From Pseudomonadales bacterium (GTDB lineage Bacteria; Pseudomonadota; Gammaproteobacteria; Pseudomonadales; Azotimanducaceae): 55,065 nucleotides of DNA. The position numbers and the translations under genes are program-made. Where the stretch lies: NCBI GenBank assembly GCA_022825925.1, contig JAJDVW010000117.1, positions 1 through 55,065 on the forward strand, given 5' to 3'. Under the pieces are notes generated by a model, which ran no database searches, was not told the origin of the DNA, and saw only the letters and a program-made list of their open reading frames with translations. The stretch's first letter is position 1. Each line of letters opens with the position of its first letter. This document shows positions 16,277 to 24,979 of this stretch, piece by piece.

Positions 16277-17149
16277 TCAGACCGGGTCGGGCCGCGCCGG
16301 TCGACGCCCGGGTAGCAGTGCCCAGCCCTCCATGGCGCGGGCCGCGTCGAAACACATGTCCGGGTACGCCGCCGCAACCTCCGCGACCTGCCCCGGCAGG
16401 AGTCCACAAAGCGCCAGACGCCCGCCAGGGGCCACGCTCGCCCGGAGTCGGGGCGCCTCGTCCGCGAGCGTACCGGCAACGATGTTCGCGACGACGAGGT
16501 CGAACGGCCCATCCGGCTCGAACGCCTCGCTCCCCGCCAGGTCCAGCGAGACGCCGTTGCGCGCGGCGTTCCGGCTCGCGACGGCCAGCGCCTCCGGGTC
16601 GCGGTCGACGGCCGTTGCCGATCGGGCTCCGAGCAGCCTGGCCGCGATCGCGAGGATGCCGGAACCGCACCCGAAATCGAGGACGGAGCGACCGGCCACC
16701 GGTAGCGCAGCCAGCCACGCGAGACACAGCCGTGTCGTCGGATGGCCGCCCGTGCCGAACGCCCCGCCAGGATCGATGCGCAGCACCGTGCCCGTGAGTC
16801 CTTCGGCCGCGTGCGACGGGGCCACCGCAAGGTTGCCGAACCGCCTCGGTTCGACATGCCGGCGCCAGCTCCGGGACCAGTCCGCCTCCGCCAGGAAGTC
16901 CACACGCAAGGGGTGCCCCGCGAAGCGCCGACGGACCGCGCCGAGGTCGGCCTCCAGGGGGAACAGACCTACCGCCCGGGCCTCGGGCCATGCGGCGAGA
17001 TCCGGCGCGGCGCCGTGCGCCGGCTCGAGGATCGCCGCGTCCCCGCCGTCCAGCCACGTCACCGCGAGCGCGCCAAGCGCCTCGAGGGCTTCACCGGCGG
17101 CTTCGGCGCCGGCGCCCGGCACCCCGACGGAAAGCCGGATCCACGGCAT
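16277..17149 (-). CDS. prmA: Ribosomal protein L11 methyltransferase
   Basis: 290 residues. It trimethylates lysines and the N-terminus of ribosomal protein L11 using S-adenosylmethionine. The N-terminal substrate-recognition domain is followed by the methyltransferase core: GGAFGTGGHPTTRLCL, SVLDFGCGSGILAIAA (SAM-binding motif I), AVDRDPEAL and NIVAGTL. It sits 4 bases downstream of accB, where accC would normally intervene. Confidence 0.95.
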   Translation of the reverse strand: MPWIRLSVGVPGAGAEAAGEALEALGALAVTWLDGGDAAILEPAHGAAPDLAAWPEARAVGLFPLEADLGAVRRRFAGHPLRVDFLAEADWSRSWRRHVEPRRFGNLAVAPSHAAEGLTGTVLRIDPGGAFGTGGHPTTRLCLAWLAALPVAGRSVLDFGCGSGILAIAARLLGARSATAVDRDPEALAVASRNAARNGVSLDLAGSEAFEPDGPFDLVVANIVAGTLADEAPRLRASVAPGGRLALCGLLPGQVAEVAAAYPDMCFDAARAMEGWALLPGRRPARPDPV

Positions 17150-17153
17150 GGGC

Positions 17154-17582
17154 TTACGCGATACGAAACAGCGGCGTTCCCGACTCCATGGCGCGCCCGT
17201 TCTCGAGCAGGACCTCCGCGACCGTGCCGGTCAGCTCCGCCTCGATCCGGTTCATCATCTTCATGCTCTCGATGATGCAGAGCACGTCTCCGGCGGCGAC
17301 CGTGTCCCCCTCGCGCACGAACGGCGCTTCTCCCGGCGCCGGGGAGCGGTAGAACGTCCCCGAGATGGGCGCCCGGACGACCTGCCCCCCGGCGGTTTCC
17401 GGCTTGGGCGACGCACCGTCGGCAACGGCCTCCGGCGGCGCGGCCGGGACCGCCGCCACCGGCGCCGCGCCTGGTACGGCCCGGGCTACGCGGATCGACT
17501 CGTCCCCGTCGCGGACTTCGAGTTCGGCGATGCCGGACTCCTGTACGAGTTCGATCAGCTTCTTGATCTTCCTGAGGTCCAA
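17154..17582 (-). CDS. accB: Biotin carboxyl carrier protein of acetyl-CoA carboxylase
   Basis: 142 residues from TTG at 17582. It carries biotin between the carboxylase and carboxyltransferase of fatty-acid synthesis. N-terminus MDLRKIKKLIELVQES is the family start, followed by an Ala/Pro linker and the biotinyl domain with ESMKMMNRIEA (K108 biotinylated). AAGGAGAC precedes the TTG at good spacing; the in-frame ATG at 17615 would overlap aroQ and add unrelated residues. The partner accC is not downstream as usual, so the carboxylase subunit must be encoded elsewhere. Confidence 0.92.
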   Translation of the reverse strand: MDLRKIKKLIELVQESGIAELEVRDGDESIRVARAVPGAAPVAAVPAAPPEAVADGASPKPETAGGQVVRAPISGTFYRSPAPGEAPFVREGDTVAAGDVLCIIESMKMMNRIEAELTGTVAEVLLENGRAMESGTPLFRIA

Positions 17583-17595
17583 GGCTCCGTCTCCT

Positions 17596-18045
17596 TTACT
17601 CCCGCGTTTCCTCAAGCGCCGCCATCGCGGCCAGCAGCGCGTACTCGTATCCCGCCGCGCCGAGACCGCAGATCACGCCCCGCGCCGCATCCGAGAGGTA
17701 GGAATGGCGGCGGAACTCCTCGCGCGCGTGCACGTTGGAGAGGTGCACCTCGATGAAGGGCAGGGCCACGGCGAGGAACGCGTCCCGGAGCGCGACGCTC
17801 GTATGCGTGAACGCACCCGGGTTGACGACGATGTATGCCGTGCCGTCCCGGCCCGCGCGCTGCACGGCTTCGACGAGTTCGTGCTCGGCGTTGCTCTGGA
17901 AGGTCGCGATTTCGTGACCCCGCCCGCTGGCGAGCCCGTCGAGCCGCGCGTGGATGTCGTCCAGCGTGACCGCGCCGTAGAGGTCGGGCTCGCGCGTCCC
18001 GAGCAGGTTCAGGTTCGGCCCGTTCAGGACCAGGATGCGTGCCAC
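17596..18045 (-). CDS. aroQ: 3-dehydroquinate dehydratase, type II
   Basis: 149 residues. It dehydrates 3-dehydroquinate to 3-dehydroshikimate in the shikimate pathway. Family motifs: [53 protein letters not shown] and [16 protein letters not shown], including the catalytic Tyr (DLYG) and His (EVHLSN). It is first in the aroQ-accB-prmA group; the 130 bases between it and dsbD upstream probably hold its promoter, although no clear hexamers were picked out. Confidence 0.95.
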   Translation of the reverse strand: MARILVLNGPNLNLLGTREPDLYGAVTLDDIHARLDGLASGRGHEIATFQSNAEHELVEAVQRAGRDGTAYIVVNPGAFTHTSVALRDAFLAVALPFIEVHLSNVHAREEFRRHSYLSDAARGVICGLGAAGYEYALLAAMAALEETRE

Positions 18046-18175
18046 CGCGCCCTCGCTTGCGGTCCGTCCGGCAACGTCCGGACGAGGTCGGACAGTATGC
18101 CACGCCTTTCGTACGTTAACGACAGAAGCACCGGTTTACCGCGCTTTTGGATGCCATTTACAGGAAGAAAGATGT

Positions 18176-19876
18176 TTATCCCGCCGTCTCGATGGCGTCG
18201 ATCACGATGCCCGGCGTCAGGACCTGCGGGAGGACGACCGGGTCGCCCCTTGGCGGGAAGTAGACGTACAGCGGGACGCCGCTGCGACCGAAACGGGCAA
18301 GCACCGCGGTGATCGCCGGGTCCGCGTTCGTCCAGTCGCCCTTCACGTAGGCGATGTCATGCCGGTCGAAGTAGCCCCGGACGCGTTCCGTGCCGAGGGT
18401 CGACTGCTCGTTCGTCAGGCAGGTGATGCACCAGGACGCCGTGAAGTTGAGGAACACGGGGCGGCCGGCGGCCTGGTGCGCCTCGACCACCTGCATGTCG
18501 AACCGCTGCGCCGGTGCGCCCGCCGCCCGGTCCGCGGCAGGCACGGTCCAGACCGACAGCGCGGCCAGCCCCGCGACGCCCAGCCACACCGGGCGCAGCC
18601 TCGCCGGGCGGCGCATGCCGAGCCACGCGAGGAAACCCACCGCGACGAAAGCGGCGAGCACCCACGCGGCGCCTCCCGGCCCCGCCTGCTGCGTCAGCAC
18701 CCAGACGAGCCACACCACGGTCGCGAACATCGGGAAGGCCATGACCTGCTTGAGCGTCGCCATCCACGCGCCGGGCCGCGGCAGGCGCCGCGCGATGGGC
18801 GGAACCGCGGCGACGACGGCGTAGGGTGCCGCCATGCCGACGCCCAGCGCCGCCATCACGGCGAGCAGCACCGGCGCCGGCTGGGCGAGACCGTAGCCCA
18901 CCGCGGCCCCCATGAACGGCACCGTGCACGGCGTCGCCACCACCACCGCCAGCATCCCGGTCGCGAAGGGACCGGCGCGGTCGAAGCCCCCGACGCCGAA
19001 ACCGGGCGTCTCCAGGACGCCCAGCAGGTTCAGCCCGAGCACGAAGAAGAGCACGGCCATGGCGGTCACGAAGCCGGGCGACTGCAACTGGAACCCCCAT
19101 CCGACGGCCTCGCCCGCGCTCTTGAGCGCCACCAGCACAACGCCGAGCGCGACGAAGGTCGCGACGACTCCCGCGGAGAAACCCGTTGCGTCCCGCATGC
19201 GGCCCTCCGGCGCGCCGAGCAGCGACAGCGCCTTGATGGACAGCACGGGGAACACGCACGGCATCAGGTTCAGGATGAGGCCCCCGAGCAGCGCGGACGC
19301 CAGGATCGCAACCAGATCCGCGAAGGGAACGCCGCTACTCCCGCCACTTCCCCCGCCGCCGCCCACGCCGCCCCCGGCGCCCACGCCCGCCGCGGCGAAA
19401 CGCAGCCACTTGCGCTCGGGCGGATAGCACAGGCCGTAGTCGGCGCAGCCCTGGTAGTCGATGCCGACCTCGAACGGATCGCCCCCGGCTTCGAGGACCG
19501 GCACCCGGACCGTGGCCGCGCCGTAGAACACCTCGACGTCGCCGAAGAACTCGTCGGTCTTGGGCAGCCCCGCCGGCAGCTCCGGTGCGCCGAGCGTTGT
19601 GCCGTCGCGTGTTTCGAAACCGAATCGGTGCCGATAGAGGTAGTACCCGTCCGGCATGCGCCAGTCGGCCACCAGGACGCCGTCGTCCGTGACGCGCGCC
19701 GTCAGGACGAACGCCTCGTCGACCGGCAGGAAGTCGGGCTCCTCGAGCGGGTTGGCCCCCCTCTCGAGGACGTTCTGGGCGCTTCCCGGCACGCACCACG
19801 CGAGCGCCAGGGCAAGGGCCGTGATCCAGGCGCCCGAAAAGAGCCCTGACCGGCGCAGCCCGGACATCAGAGCCAT
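18176..19876 (-). CDS. dsbD: Thiol:disulfide interchange protein DsbD
   Basis: 566 residues. It moves electrons from cytoplasmic thioredoxin across the inner membrane to periplasmic partners. Signal peptide (LALALAWCVPGSAQ), an N-terminal DsbC-like domain with CADYGLCYPPE, a Gly-rich linker, an eight-helix core with the redox cysteines in LMPCVFPVLSIKAL and TPCTVPFMG, and a C-terminal thioredoxin domain with FTASWCITCLTNE. The CITC active site is less common than CVAC. The ATG at 19876 (or 19867) opens the signal peptide; the far upstream ATG was not used. It is expected to support cytochrome c maturation and disulfide repair. Confidence 0.93.
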   Translation of the reverse strand: MALMSGLRRSGLFSGAWITALALALAWCVPGSAQNVLERGANPLEEPDFLPVDEAFVLTARVTDDGVLVADWRMPDGYYLYRHRFGFETRDGTTLGAPELPAGLPKTDEFFGDVEVFYGAATVRVPVLEAGGDPFEVGIDYQGCADYGLCYPPERKWLRFAAAGVGAGGGVGGGGGSGGSSGVPFADLVAILASALLGGLILNLMPCVFPVLSIKALSLLGAPEGRMRDATGFSAGVVATFVALGVVLVALKSAGEAVGWGFQLQSPGFVTAMAVLFFVLGLNLLGVLETPGFGVGGFDRAGPFATGMLAVVVATPCTVPFMGAAVGYGLAQPAPVLLAVMAALGVGMAAPYAVVAAVPPIARRLPRPGAWMATLKQVMAFPMFATVVWLVWVLTQQAGPGGAAWVLAAFVAVGFLAWLGMRRPARLRPVWLGVAGLAALSVWTVPAADRAAGAPAQRFDMQVVEAHQAAGRPVFLNFTASWCITCLTNEQSTLGTERVRGYFDRHDIAYVKGDWTNADPAITAVLARFGRSGVPLYVYFPPRGDPVVLPQVLTPGIVIDAIETAG

Positions 19877-20001
19877 CCCGTGAAGGCGGGGACGGAACGC
19901 GTCGCAAGGGAACGGTCGCATGCTCGGTTGATGGTCATGGTGCGTCCCTATATCGTGCAACATCGGGCGCGACGCTGCACGGCGTGGCGCATGTCGTGGG
20001 C

Positions 20002-20733
20002 ATGCAGGACGGGGGCTTGTCCTTGGGCCGCATCGAACGCTCCAGAACCTCCATGGCGGTCGTCCTGCTGGCCCTCGCCGCCTGCCAGGTGGAGGAGCGG
20101 GTCACCCAGCCGGCGCCCCCGCCTCCCCCGGAGCCGGTCGCGCCGGCCCCGCCGACGGAGCGCGTCGACGCCCTGCTCGACCGGGCGGAGGCCGCACTCC
20201 GGGACGAGCGGCTGCTGCATCCCGCCGCGGACAGCGCGCTCACGCACTATCTGGCCGTCCTCGAACTCGTACCGGACCAGCCCGACGCCCTCGAAGGCAT
20301 CGAGCGCATCGTCGAGAGCTTCCTCCAGCGCGCGCAGGACGCGATCCGGCAACAGCGCTGGGCGGCGGCGCGTTCCATGCTCGACCGGGCGCGCCTCGTC
20401 GACGGCGACCATCCTTCGCTGCCTTCCCTGTACACGCAGTTGCAGCGGCTGCGCGACGCCGAGCGGATCCACCTGGATCTCTCCTCCGCCGCGGTGCGCG
20501 ACCGGACCGCCGATGCCGCCGATGCCCTGGCCCGTCTCGGCGTCCGCGCCCGGCAACCCAACGCGCGCGTGCTCATCCGCGCCGGCAGCGACCTGCAGGG
20601 CCGCTGGATCTACGCGCAGCTCAACCGCGCTCCGGGCGACCGCCGCATCCGCGCCGAGATGGAAGTCGGCTGGCCTCCGCGGGTCGTCGTCGTGCTGTTC
20701 GCGCACCCGGACCCCTCGGGCGAGGGCGGCTAG
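20002..20733 (+). CDS. TPR-like lipoprotein
   Basis: About 243 residues. A lipobox-like LALAAC follows a short hydrophobic segment, then a Pro-rich linker (QPAPPPPPEPVAP). The rest is alpha-helical with tetratricopeptide-like repeats: VDALLDRAEAALRDERLLHP, LTHYLAVLELVPDQPDALEG and AQDAIRQQRWAAARSMLDRA. Several starts are possible (ATG at 19984, 20002 or 20053); 20002 gives a basic n-region for lipoprotein export. It probably faces the periplasm. The gene is divergent from dsbD and directly precedes the copper-chaperone gene. Function unknown. Confidence 0.65.
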   Translation: MQDGGLSLGRIERSRTSMAVVLLALAACQVEERVTQPAPPPPPEPVAPAPPTERVDALLDRAEAALRDERLLHPAADSALTHYLAVLELVPDQPDALEGIERIVESFLQRAQDAIRQQRWAAARSMLDRARLVDGDHPSLPSLYTQLQRLRDAERIHLDLSSAAVRDRTADAADALARLGVRARQPNARVLIRAGSDLQGRWIYAQLNRAPGDRRIRAEMEVGWPPRVVVVLFAHPDPSGEGG

Positions 20734-20737
20734 CCGC

Positions 20738-21124
20738 GTGCTCGCCGGGAGCGCGCTGGTATTGGCGGCCGCCCTCGCCGTGGCGAACGGCCACGTCCGC
20801 GACACGCTGCCCGGCCAGACCGTCACCGCCGCGTACTGCGACATCTCCAACGGCACCTCGGAGGACGCCGTGCTCGTGGCGGTCGGCACGCCCGTCGCAT
20901 CGTCGGTGGAACTCCACGAAACACGCAACGAGGCGGGCATGGTGCGCATGCGCCGCCTCGACCGCATCGTCGTGCCCGCCGGCTCCACCGTCCGCCTCCG
21001 GCCGGGCGGCATGCACCTGATGCTGTTCGACGCGGATACCGCGGGTATCCACGAGGCCGCGTTCGTGTTCGAATTCGGGGGAGGTCAAACCACCCGCGGC
21101 GCGTTCGAGATACGCCCGCCCTGA
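20738..21124 (+). CDS. Periplasmic copper chaperone PCu(A)C
   Basis: 128 residues from GTG at 20738. The signal peptide (GSALVLAAALAVANG) is followed by a beta-barrel DUF461/PCuAC domain: TVTAAYCDISNGTSEDAVLVAV, VELHETRNEAGMVRMRRLD and RPGGMHLMLFD. The His and Met residues of these segments form the H-x-n-M...H-x-M copper(I) site. Such proteins deliver copper to the CuA or CuB centre of cytochrome c oxidase. It follows the lipoprotein stop by only 4 bases, so they share a transcript. Confidence 0.88.
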   Translation: MLAGSALVLAAALAVANGHVRDTLPGQTVTAAYCDISNGTSEDAVLVAVGTPVASSVELHETRNEAGMVRMRRLDRIVVPAGSTVRLRPGGMHLMLFDADTAGIHEAAFVFEFGGGQTTRGAFEIRPP

Positions 21125-21151
21125 CGGACGGATTCCGGGAGTCTTTACCCC

Positions 21152-22186
21152 ATGAAATGGACGTTGCGACGCGGCGAAGAATCCGGCACGGCCGGTCTCG
21201 CCGTGCGCGTGGGCGGTGCCCTGGTGGGCGTCTACCTGCTCGGCGTGCTCTTCTTCTGGTGGTGGTGGGACAGCGAGCCCGACTCCTTCGACGTGGCGCG
21301 GGAGATGCAGGCGCTCGCGGGATCGACGGGCCTGCCACGCGACGTCGTCGTCACCGGTTCGCACACGGCCGCGGCGATGGTCCGCATGGGGCGGATCCTT
21401 CTCGACAAGCGCGGGGGCTACCTGTCGAACGACCTCTTCCCGCCCAGCGTCTGGATGGACAACGTGCCGAACTGGGAGTTCGGGGTCGTGGTGCAGATGC
21501 GCGACATGAGCCGCGTCCTGCGCGCGGACCTGAGCCGGTCCCAGAGCCAGTCCACGGAGGACCCGGACCTGTCCCTCGCGGAGGCGAAGTTCTTCTTCAA
21601 CAACGCGAGCTGGATCTTCCCGCGGACGGAAGACGAGTACGGGGACGGCGTCGACTACCTGGGCAGCTACCTGGCCCGCCTGTCCGACCCGGAGCAGCCC
21701 GATGCGCAGTTCTACGCCCGCGCGGACAACCTGCGGACCTGGCTCATCGCCGTCGAGACCCGCCTCGGCAGCCTCTCGCAGCGGCTCTCCGCCAGCGTCG
21801 GCAAGCGGCAGCTCGACATGGCCCTGTCCGGCGATCCCGCGGCAAGCCAGTCGACGCCCGGCATCGGCGACAGCCAGCTCAAGACGAGCTGGTTCGAGAT
21901 CGACGACGTGTTCTACGAGGCGCGCGGGCAGGCGTGGGCCCTGCTGCACCTGCTCGAGGCCGTCGACCGGGACTTCGGTGCGGTCCTCGACGACAAGAAC
22001 GCCCGCGTCAGCCTGCGGCAGATCATCCGCGAGCTAGAGGGTACGCAGGAGACGATCTGGAGCCCGATGATCCTGAACGGCACCGGCTTCGGTTTCGTGG
22101 CGAACCACTCGCTGGTGATGGCCTCGTACATCTCGCGCGCCAACGCGGCGATCATCGACCTGCGCGCGTTGCTGGCGCAGGGGTGA
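21152..22186 (+). CDS. DUF2333 inner-membrane-anchored protein
   Basis: 344 residues. A single N-terminal membrane helix (VYLLGVLFFWWWWDSEPDSFD) is followed by a large helical periplasmic domain with family text such as RMGRILLDKRGGYLSNDLFP, WMDNVPNWEFGVVVQMRDM, LAEAKFFFNNASWIFPR and ARADNLRTWLIAVE. It is conserved in Gammaproteobacteria, with unknown function. Its end faces the ATPase cassette, 98 bases away, in convergent orientation. Confidence 0.85.
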   Translation: MKWTLRRGEESGTAGLAVRVGGALVGVYLLGVLFFWWWWDSEPDSFDVAREMQALAGSTGLPRDVVVTGSHTAAAMVRMGRILLDKRGGYLSNDLFPPSVWMDNVPNWEFGVVVQMRDMSRVLRADLSRSQSQSTEDPDLSLAEAKFFFNNASWIFPRTEDEYGDGVDYLGSYLARLSDPEQPDAQFYARADNLRTWLIAVETRLGSLSQRLSASVGKRQLDMALSGDPAASQSTPGIGDSQLKTSWFEIDDVFYEARGQAWALLHLLEAVDRDFGAVLDDKNARVSLRQIIRELEGTQETIWSPMILNGTGFGFVANHSLVMASYISRANAAIIDLRALLAQG

Positions 22187-22284
22187 ATCACGGGCGCGCC
22201 GACACAGCCAACGCGGGCCGACTTCGAATGTTCGGCCGCTTGCGGCCTCCCTGCATCGGCGCCCACCCGCCCGGCAACCGAACG

Positions 22285-22776
22285 CTAATCCGACGCACGG
22301 GTTAAGCGAAACGCTGGGAAGTTCCGGTTCCATGCGGCGACATTAAGCAAAGCGAAGTGCTCAACGAGCGCCCTATCCCAACTGTCCGGCATCGTAGCCC
22401 GCACCGGTAGACGACGCTTAACGATATCAGTTTGCACCGCAAGTTCATGCGCCGTTAGTGACTCGATCGCAACCACGACGTAGTAGTAGATCGGCCTTGT
22501 GACCTCACGTCGCGCCCACCGGTAGAGGAAGGTATCCCGGAACTTACCGACCAGTTCGTCGTGGAGCGTGCCGCCAAGGTAGTCGTCTGGAGAAACTGGA
22601 GGAGCCTTGGGATGTTGGGGATCCTTCAGTTCAATGAACAGATCACGGTCCTCTGTTTCGAATATGAAGTCTACCGCTTTCATACAGTGAGACGCATCGT
22701 AACCATCATCGAACTTGCCGCCCTGCCACCCCTCGGGTACCGTCAGCCGCAGATCTCCTTCCGTCAGGACAGTCAC
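22285..22776 (-). CDS. PD-(D/E)XK-like nuclease candidate paired with an AAA ATPase
   Basis: 163 residues. The stretch KAVDFIFETEDRDLFIELKD places D36 and E49-L-K51 in the arrangement of a PD-(D/E)XK nuclease core (Asp at the end of one strand, ExK in the next), followed by a helix rich in polar residues (GTLHDELVGKFRDTFLYRWA). The N-terminus (LTVPEGWQGGKFDDGY) and C-terminus have no features I know. It overlaps the upstream ATPase gene by four bases (ATGA). The DNA is visibly AT-richer than the neighbours: 35 G or C in the 60 bases 22381-22440. Likely effector of a two-gene system; nuclease activity is inferred from the motif alone. Confidence 0.6.
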   Translation of the reverse strand: MTVLTEGDLRLTVPEGWQGGKFDDGYDASHCMKAVDFIFETEDRDLFIELKDPQHPKAPPVSPDDYLGGTLHDELVGKFRDTFLYRWARREVTRPIYYYVVVAIESLTAHELAVQTDIVKRRLPVRATMPDSWDRALVEHFALLNVAAWNRNFPAFRLTRASD

Positions 22777-23789
22777 GGTTCACGCCCGCCGACCGACCGG
22801 TGCACCTCACGGTCAAACAGACTGCCAATGGATTGCTCGATTAGATTCGGACTCATGCTCAGGTAGCCCGAGCTGGTGTGGCACTCTATGTGCCCGGTCT
22901 GAGGATCTCGAGACAAGGCATGGAATCGCACTCCATCGTCTTCCCGACGCCGCAGTTCCAACTCCTTCAACACCGAGAAGTTGTGCGTCGCCAGGAACAC
23001 CTGCACACCGAGCCGTCGCAGTTCAAGAATAGTCTCTACGACGTGCCCTATCACCGAAGGGTTCAGGTTGGCTTCAGGCTCGTCCCAGAACAACACGGAG
23101 CCATCCAGCAACGTTCCGTTTTGAATCAGCAACCAGATCAACGCCAGTTTACGCATGCCTTCCGCCAGCAGCGTAAACTCAAGGTTGCCTCTGCGGTCAC
23201 GAAAGTAGAACTCTTCGTTCTTTACCGTGACTCGACCGTTCAACGCCTCGCCAAGGGTCGCTAGGACCTTCCGGCGATCCCGGTCCATCGGCCCGCGGAG
23301 TATTGGCCGGTATGCCCGATCAAGGATATCCGCGTAGACCTCTTCGAAGTGCACCTCCCGCCTTGCGTAGAGGGATCTGAAGCCGGGGCCGTTCGAGAGC
23401 ATCTCCTTCACCGGGATGAATGCGCTCTCGACCGGTTGCTGTCTCCATCTTCGGTGCCGTTCCCGGACTTCGCCGGTCGCCCGCGTCTCGAATCGTAGCC
23501 CGACGGACCTCTTTTCGTTGCCCAACACCGACACCTCGGATTGGGTAATCCCCTGGCGTCGACGAACCAAGCGACCCAGACGTCGGCCAGCGGGAAGAAA
23601 CACGCGGACGAGCTTGTCGGCAAAGGACATCTCTGTCTGGGTAATGTCGCATGCGGCGTAGAGCACCTTCATCAGATGCGTCTTTCCGGTCCCGTTGTCC
23701 CCGACGAAGGCGTTTACGCCCTTCGAGAACTCCATATCGAAATCCTCAAAGGCGGTGAACTGCCTCAGCGCAAGTCGTCGGATGGTCAT
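22773..23789 (-). CDS. AAA/ABC-type ATPase (RecF/OLD-like) of a two-gene cassette
   Basis: 338 residues. RecF/SMC-like ATPase of the AAA_15/AAA_21 kind: it begins MTIRRLALRQFTAFEDFDM, Walker A GDNGTGKT at 30-37, a signature-like LAEGMRKLALIW, Walker B GSVLFWDEPEANLNP and an H-loop FLATHNFSVL. No TOPRIM nuclease domain is attached, so it probably needs the partner gene product for any cleavage. The ATG at 23789 starts the fold and follows GGAGCGG. Related ATPases power anti-phage systems such as Septu and Gabija and abortive-infection proteins. GC content lower than the neighbours and an isolated position between housekeeping genes suggest acquisition. Confidence 0.82.
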   Translation of the reverse strand: MTIRRLALRQFTAFEDFDMEFSKGVNAFVGDNGTGKTHLMKVLYAACDITQTEMSFADKLVRVFLPAGRRLGRLVRRRQGITQSEVSVLGNEKRSVGLRFETRATGEVRERHRRWRQQPVESAFIPVKEMLSNGPGFRSLYARREVHFEEVYADILDRAYRPILRGPMDRDRRKVLATLGEALNGRVTVKNEEFYFRDRRGNLEFTLLAEGMRKLALIWLLIQNGTLLDGSVLFWDEPEANLNPSVIGHVVETILELRRLGVQVFLATHNFSVLKELELRRREDDGVRFHALSRDPQTGHIECHTSSGYLSMSPNLIEQSIGSLFDREVHRSVGGREP

Positions 23790-24014
23790 TCCCGTTGCCG
23801 CTCCACTCCCCAAGCTGGCGAGCAGATCGGCACCTCCCTTCGCCGGTCGATGCGTCGGAGAGCATCGTATCATTCGATGTGGGGGAGAAGCCGAACCGAT
23901 GTGAAGCATCCGCGACCACCTCATACACGACAAACCGGAACAATGCCGTGTTCATCCGCGCGCGGGCATCCCGAAAACGGGTAAGCTCAGCGGAGCGCCC
24001 GCAGCCAAGTCCCA

Positions 24015-24803
24015 GTGCCCCGCTTCGCCGCCAACGTCTCCACGATGTTCCCGGAGCTTCCCGTCCCGGAGCGCTTTCGTGCCGCCCGCGAAGCGGGGTT
24101 TCCAGCGGTCGAGTTCCTGTTCCCCTACGCGTGGCCGGCGGGCGAGGTGCGGCGCTGGCTGGACGACGCGGGAGTCGCGATGGTGCTGCTCAACACGCCC
24201 CTCGGGGACGCCGCGGCGGGCGAACGCGGACGCGGGGCGCTGCCGGACCGGACCGGAGACTTTCGCGAGGACTTCGCCCAGGCCCTGGCGTACGCACGGG
24301 AACTCGGGACGCCGATGATCCACGTGATGGCCGGCGTGGTCGCCGCGGACGCACGCGCCCGCGCCGAGGCGACATTGGTCGAGAACGTGCGCTTCGCGGC
24401 GGACCGGGCGGCGCCGCACGGCATCCGCATCCTGCTCGAGCCGCTCAACGACGAGGACACGCCCGGCTACCTGCTCACCCGCACTGACCAGGCGCGGCGC
24501 TGCATCGCCGCCGTCGGCCATTCCAACGTCCGGTTGCAGTATGACTTCTACCATCGCCAGATCATGGAGGGGAACCTCGCGCGCGGGCTCACCGACCACC
24601 TCGACCTCATCGGGCACATCCAGTTCTCGAGCGTCCCCGGCCGTCACGAGCCCCAGCACGGCGAAGTGAACCTGCCGTTCCTGTTCGACCTCTGCGACCG
24701 GCTCGGCTACGACGGCTGGATCGGGTGCGAGTACCGGCCGAAGACCACCACCCTCGACGGGCTCGGCTGGGGCGCCCCGTTCGGCATCGGACGGCCCGCC
24801 TGA
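24015..24803 (+). CDS. hyi: Hydroxypyruvate isomerase family protein
   Basis: 262 residues from GTG at 24015. TIM-barrel sugar isomerase: [15 protein letters not shown] at the start, VEFLFPYAW with the first acidic ligand region, [26 protein letters not shown] (catalytic and metal Glu), [15 protein letters not shown] and GWIGCEYRP. These match Hyi, which interconverts hydroxypyruvate and tartronate semialdehyde in glyoxylate/glycerate metabolism. No other glyoxylate genes are adjacent. Related 2-oxo-tetronate isomerase is an alternative. Confidence 0.87.
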   Translation: MPRFAANVSTMFPELPVPERFRAAREAGFPAVEFLFPYAWPAGEVRRWLDDAGVAMVLLNTPLGDAAAGERGRGALPDRTGDFREDFAQALAYARELGTPMIHVMAGVVAADARARAEATLVENVRFAADRAAPHGIRILLEPLNDEDTPGYLLTRTDQARRCIAAVGHSNVRLQYDFYHRQIMEGNLARGLTDHLDLIGHIQFSSVPGRHEPQHGEVNLPFLFDLCDRLGYDGWIGCEYRPKTTTLDGLGWGAPFGIGRPA

Positions 24804-24979
24804 CCTTTCGGCCGACCGTCCGGTATCATTGCCGCCCCATCGCGGATCGTGGCGCGCATCGCGCCCTCGGCTCCGCGTCAGGCGTGCCCGGTCAGGGGTG
24901 CCCGCAAGCCATTGTCCCGGGTGCCCAGGCGCCCCAACGGACCTCGGAGAGGTCCCAGCAGCACGTTTCGGGGTAATCG

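Noticed and set aside
12710..16315. A 1201-codon plus-strand open frame.
   Set aside because: It is antisense to purD, purH and fis, which are unmistakable. High GC content produces long empty antisense frames.
22201..22225. GGCCGA...TCGGCC hairpin between the DUF2333 gene and the nuclease-like gene as a bidirectional terminator.
   Set aside because: The stem is only 6 base pairs, with a 10-base loop and no T-tract.
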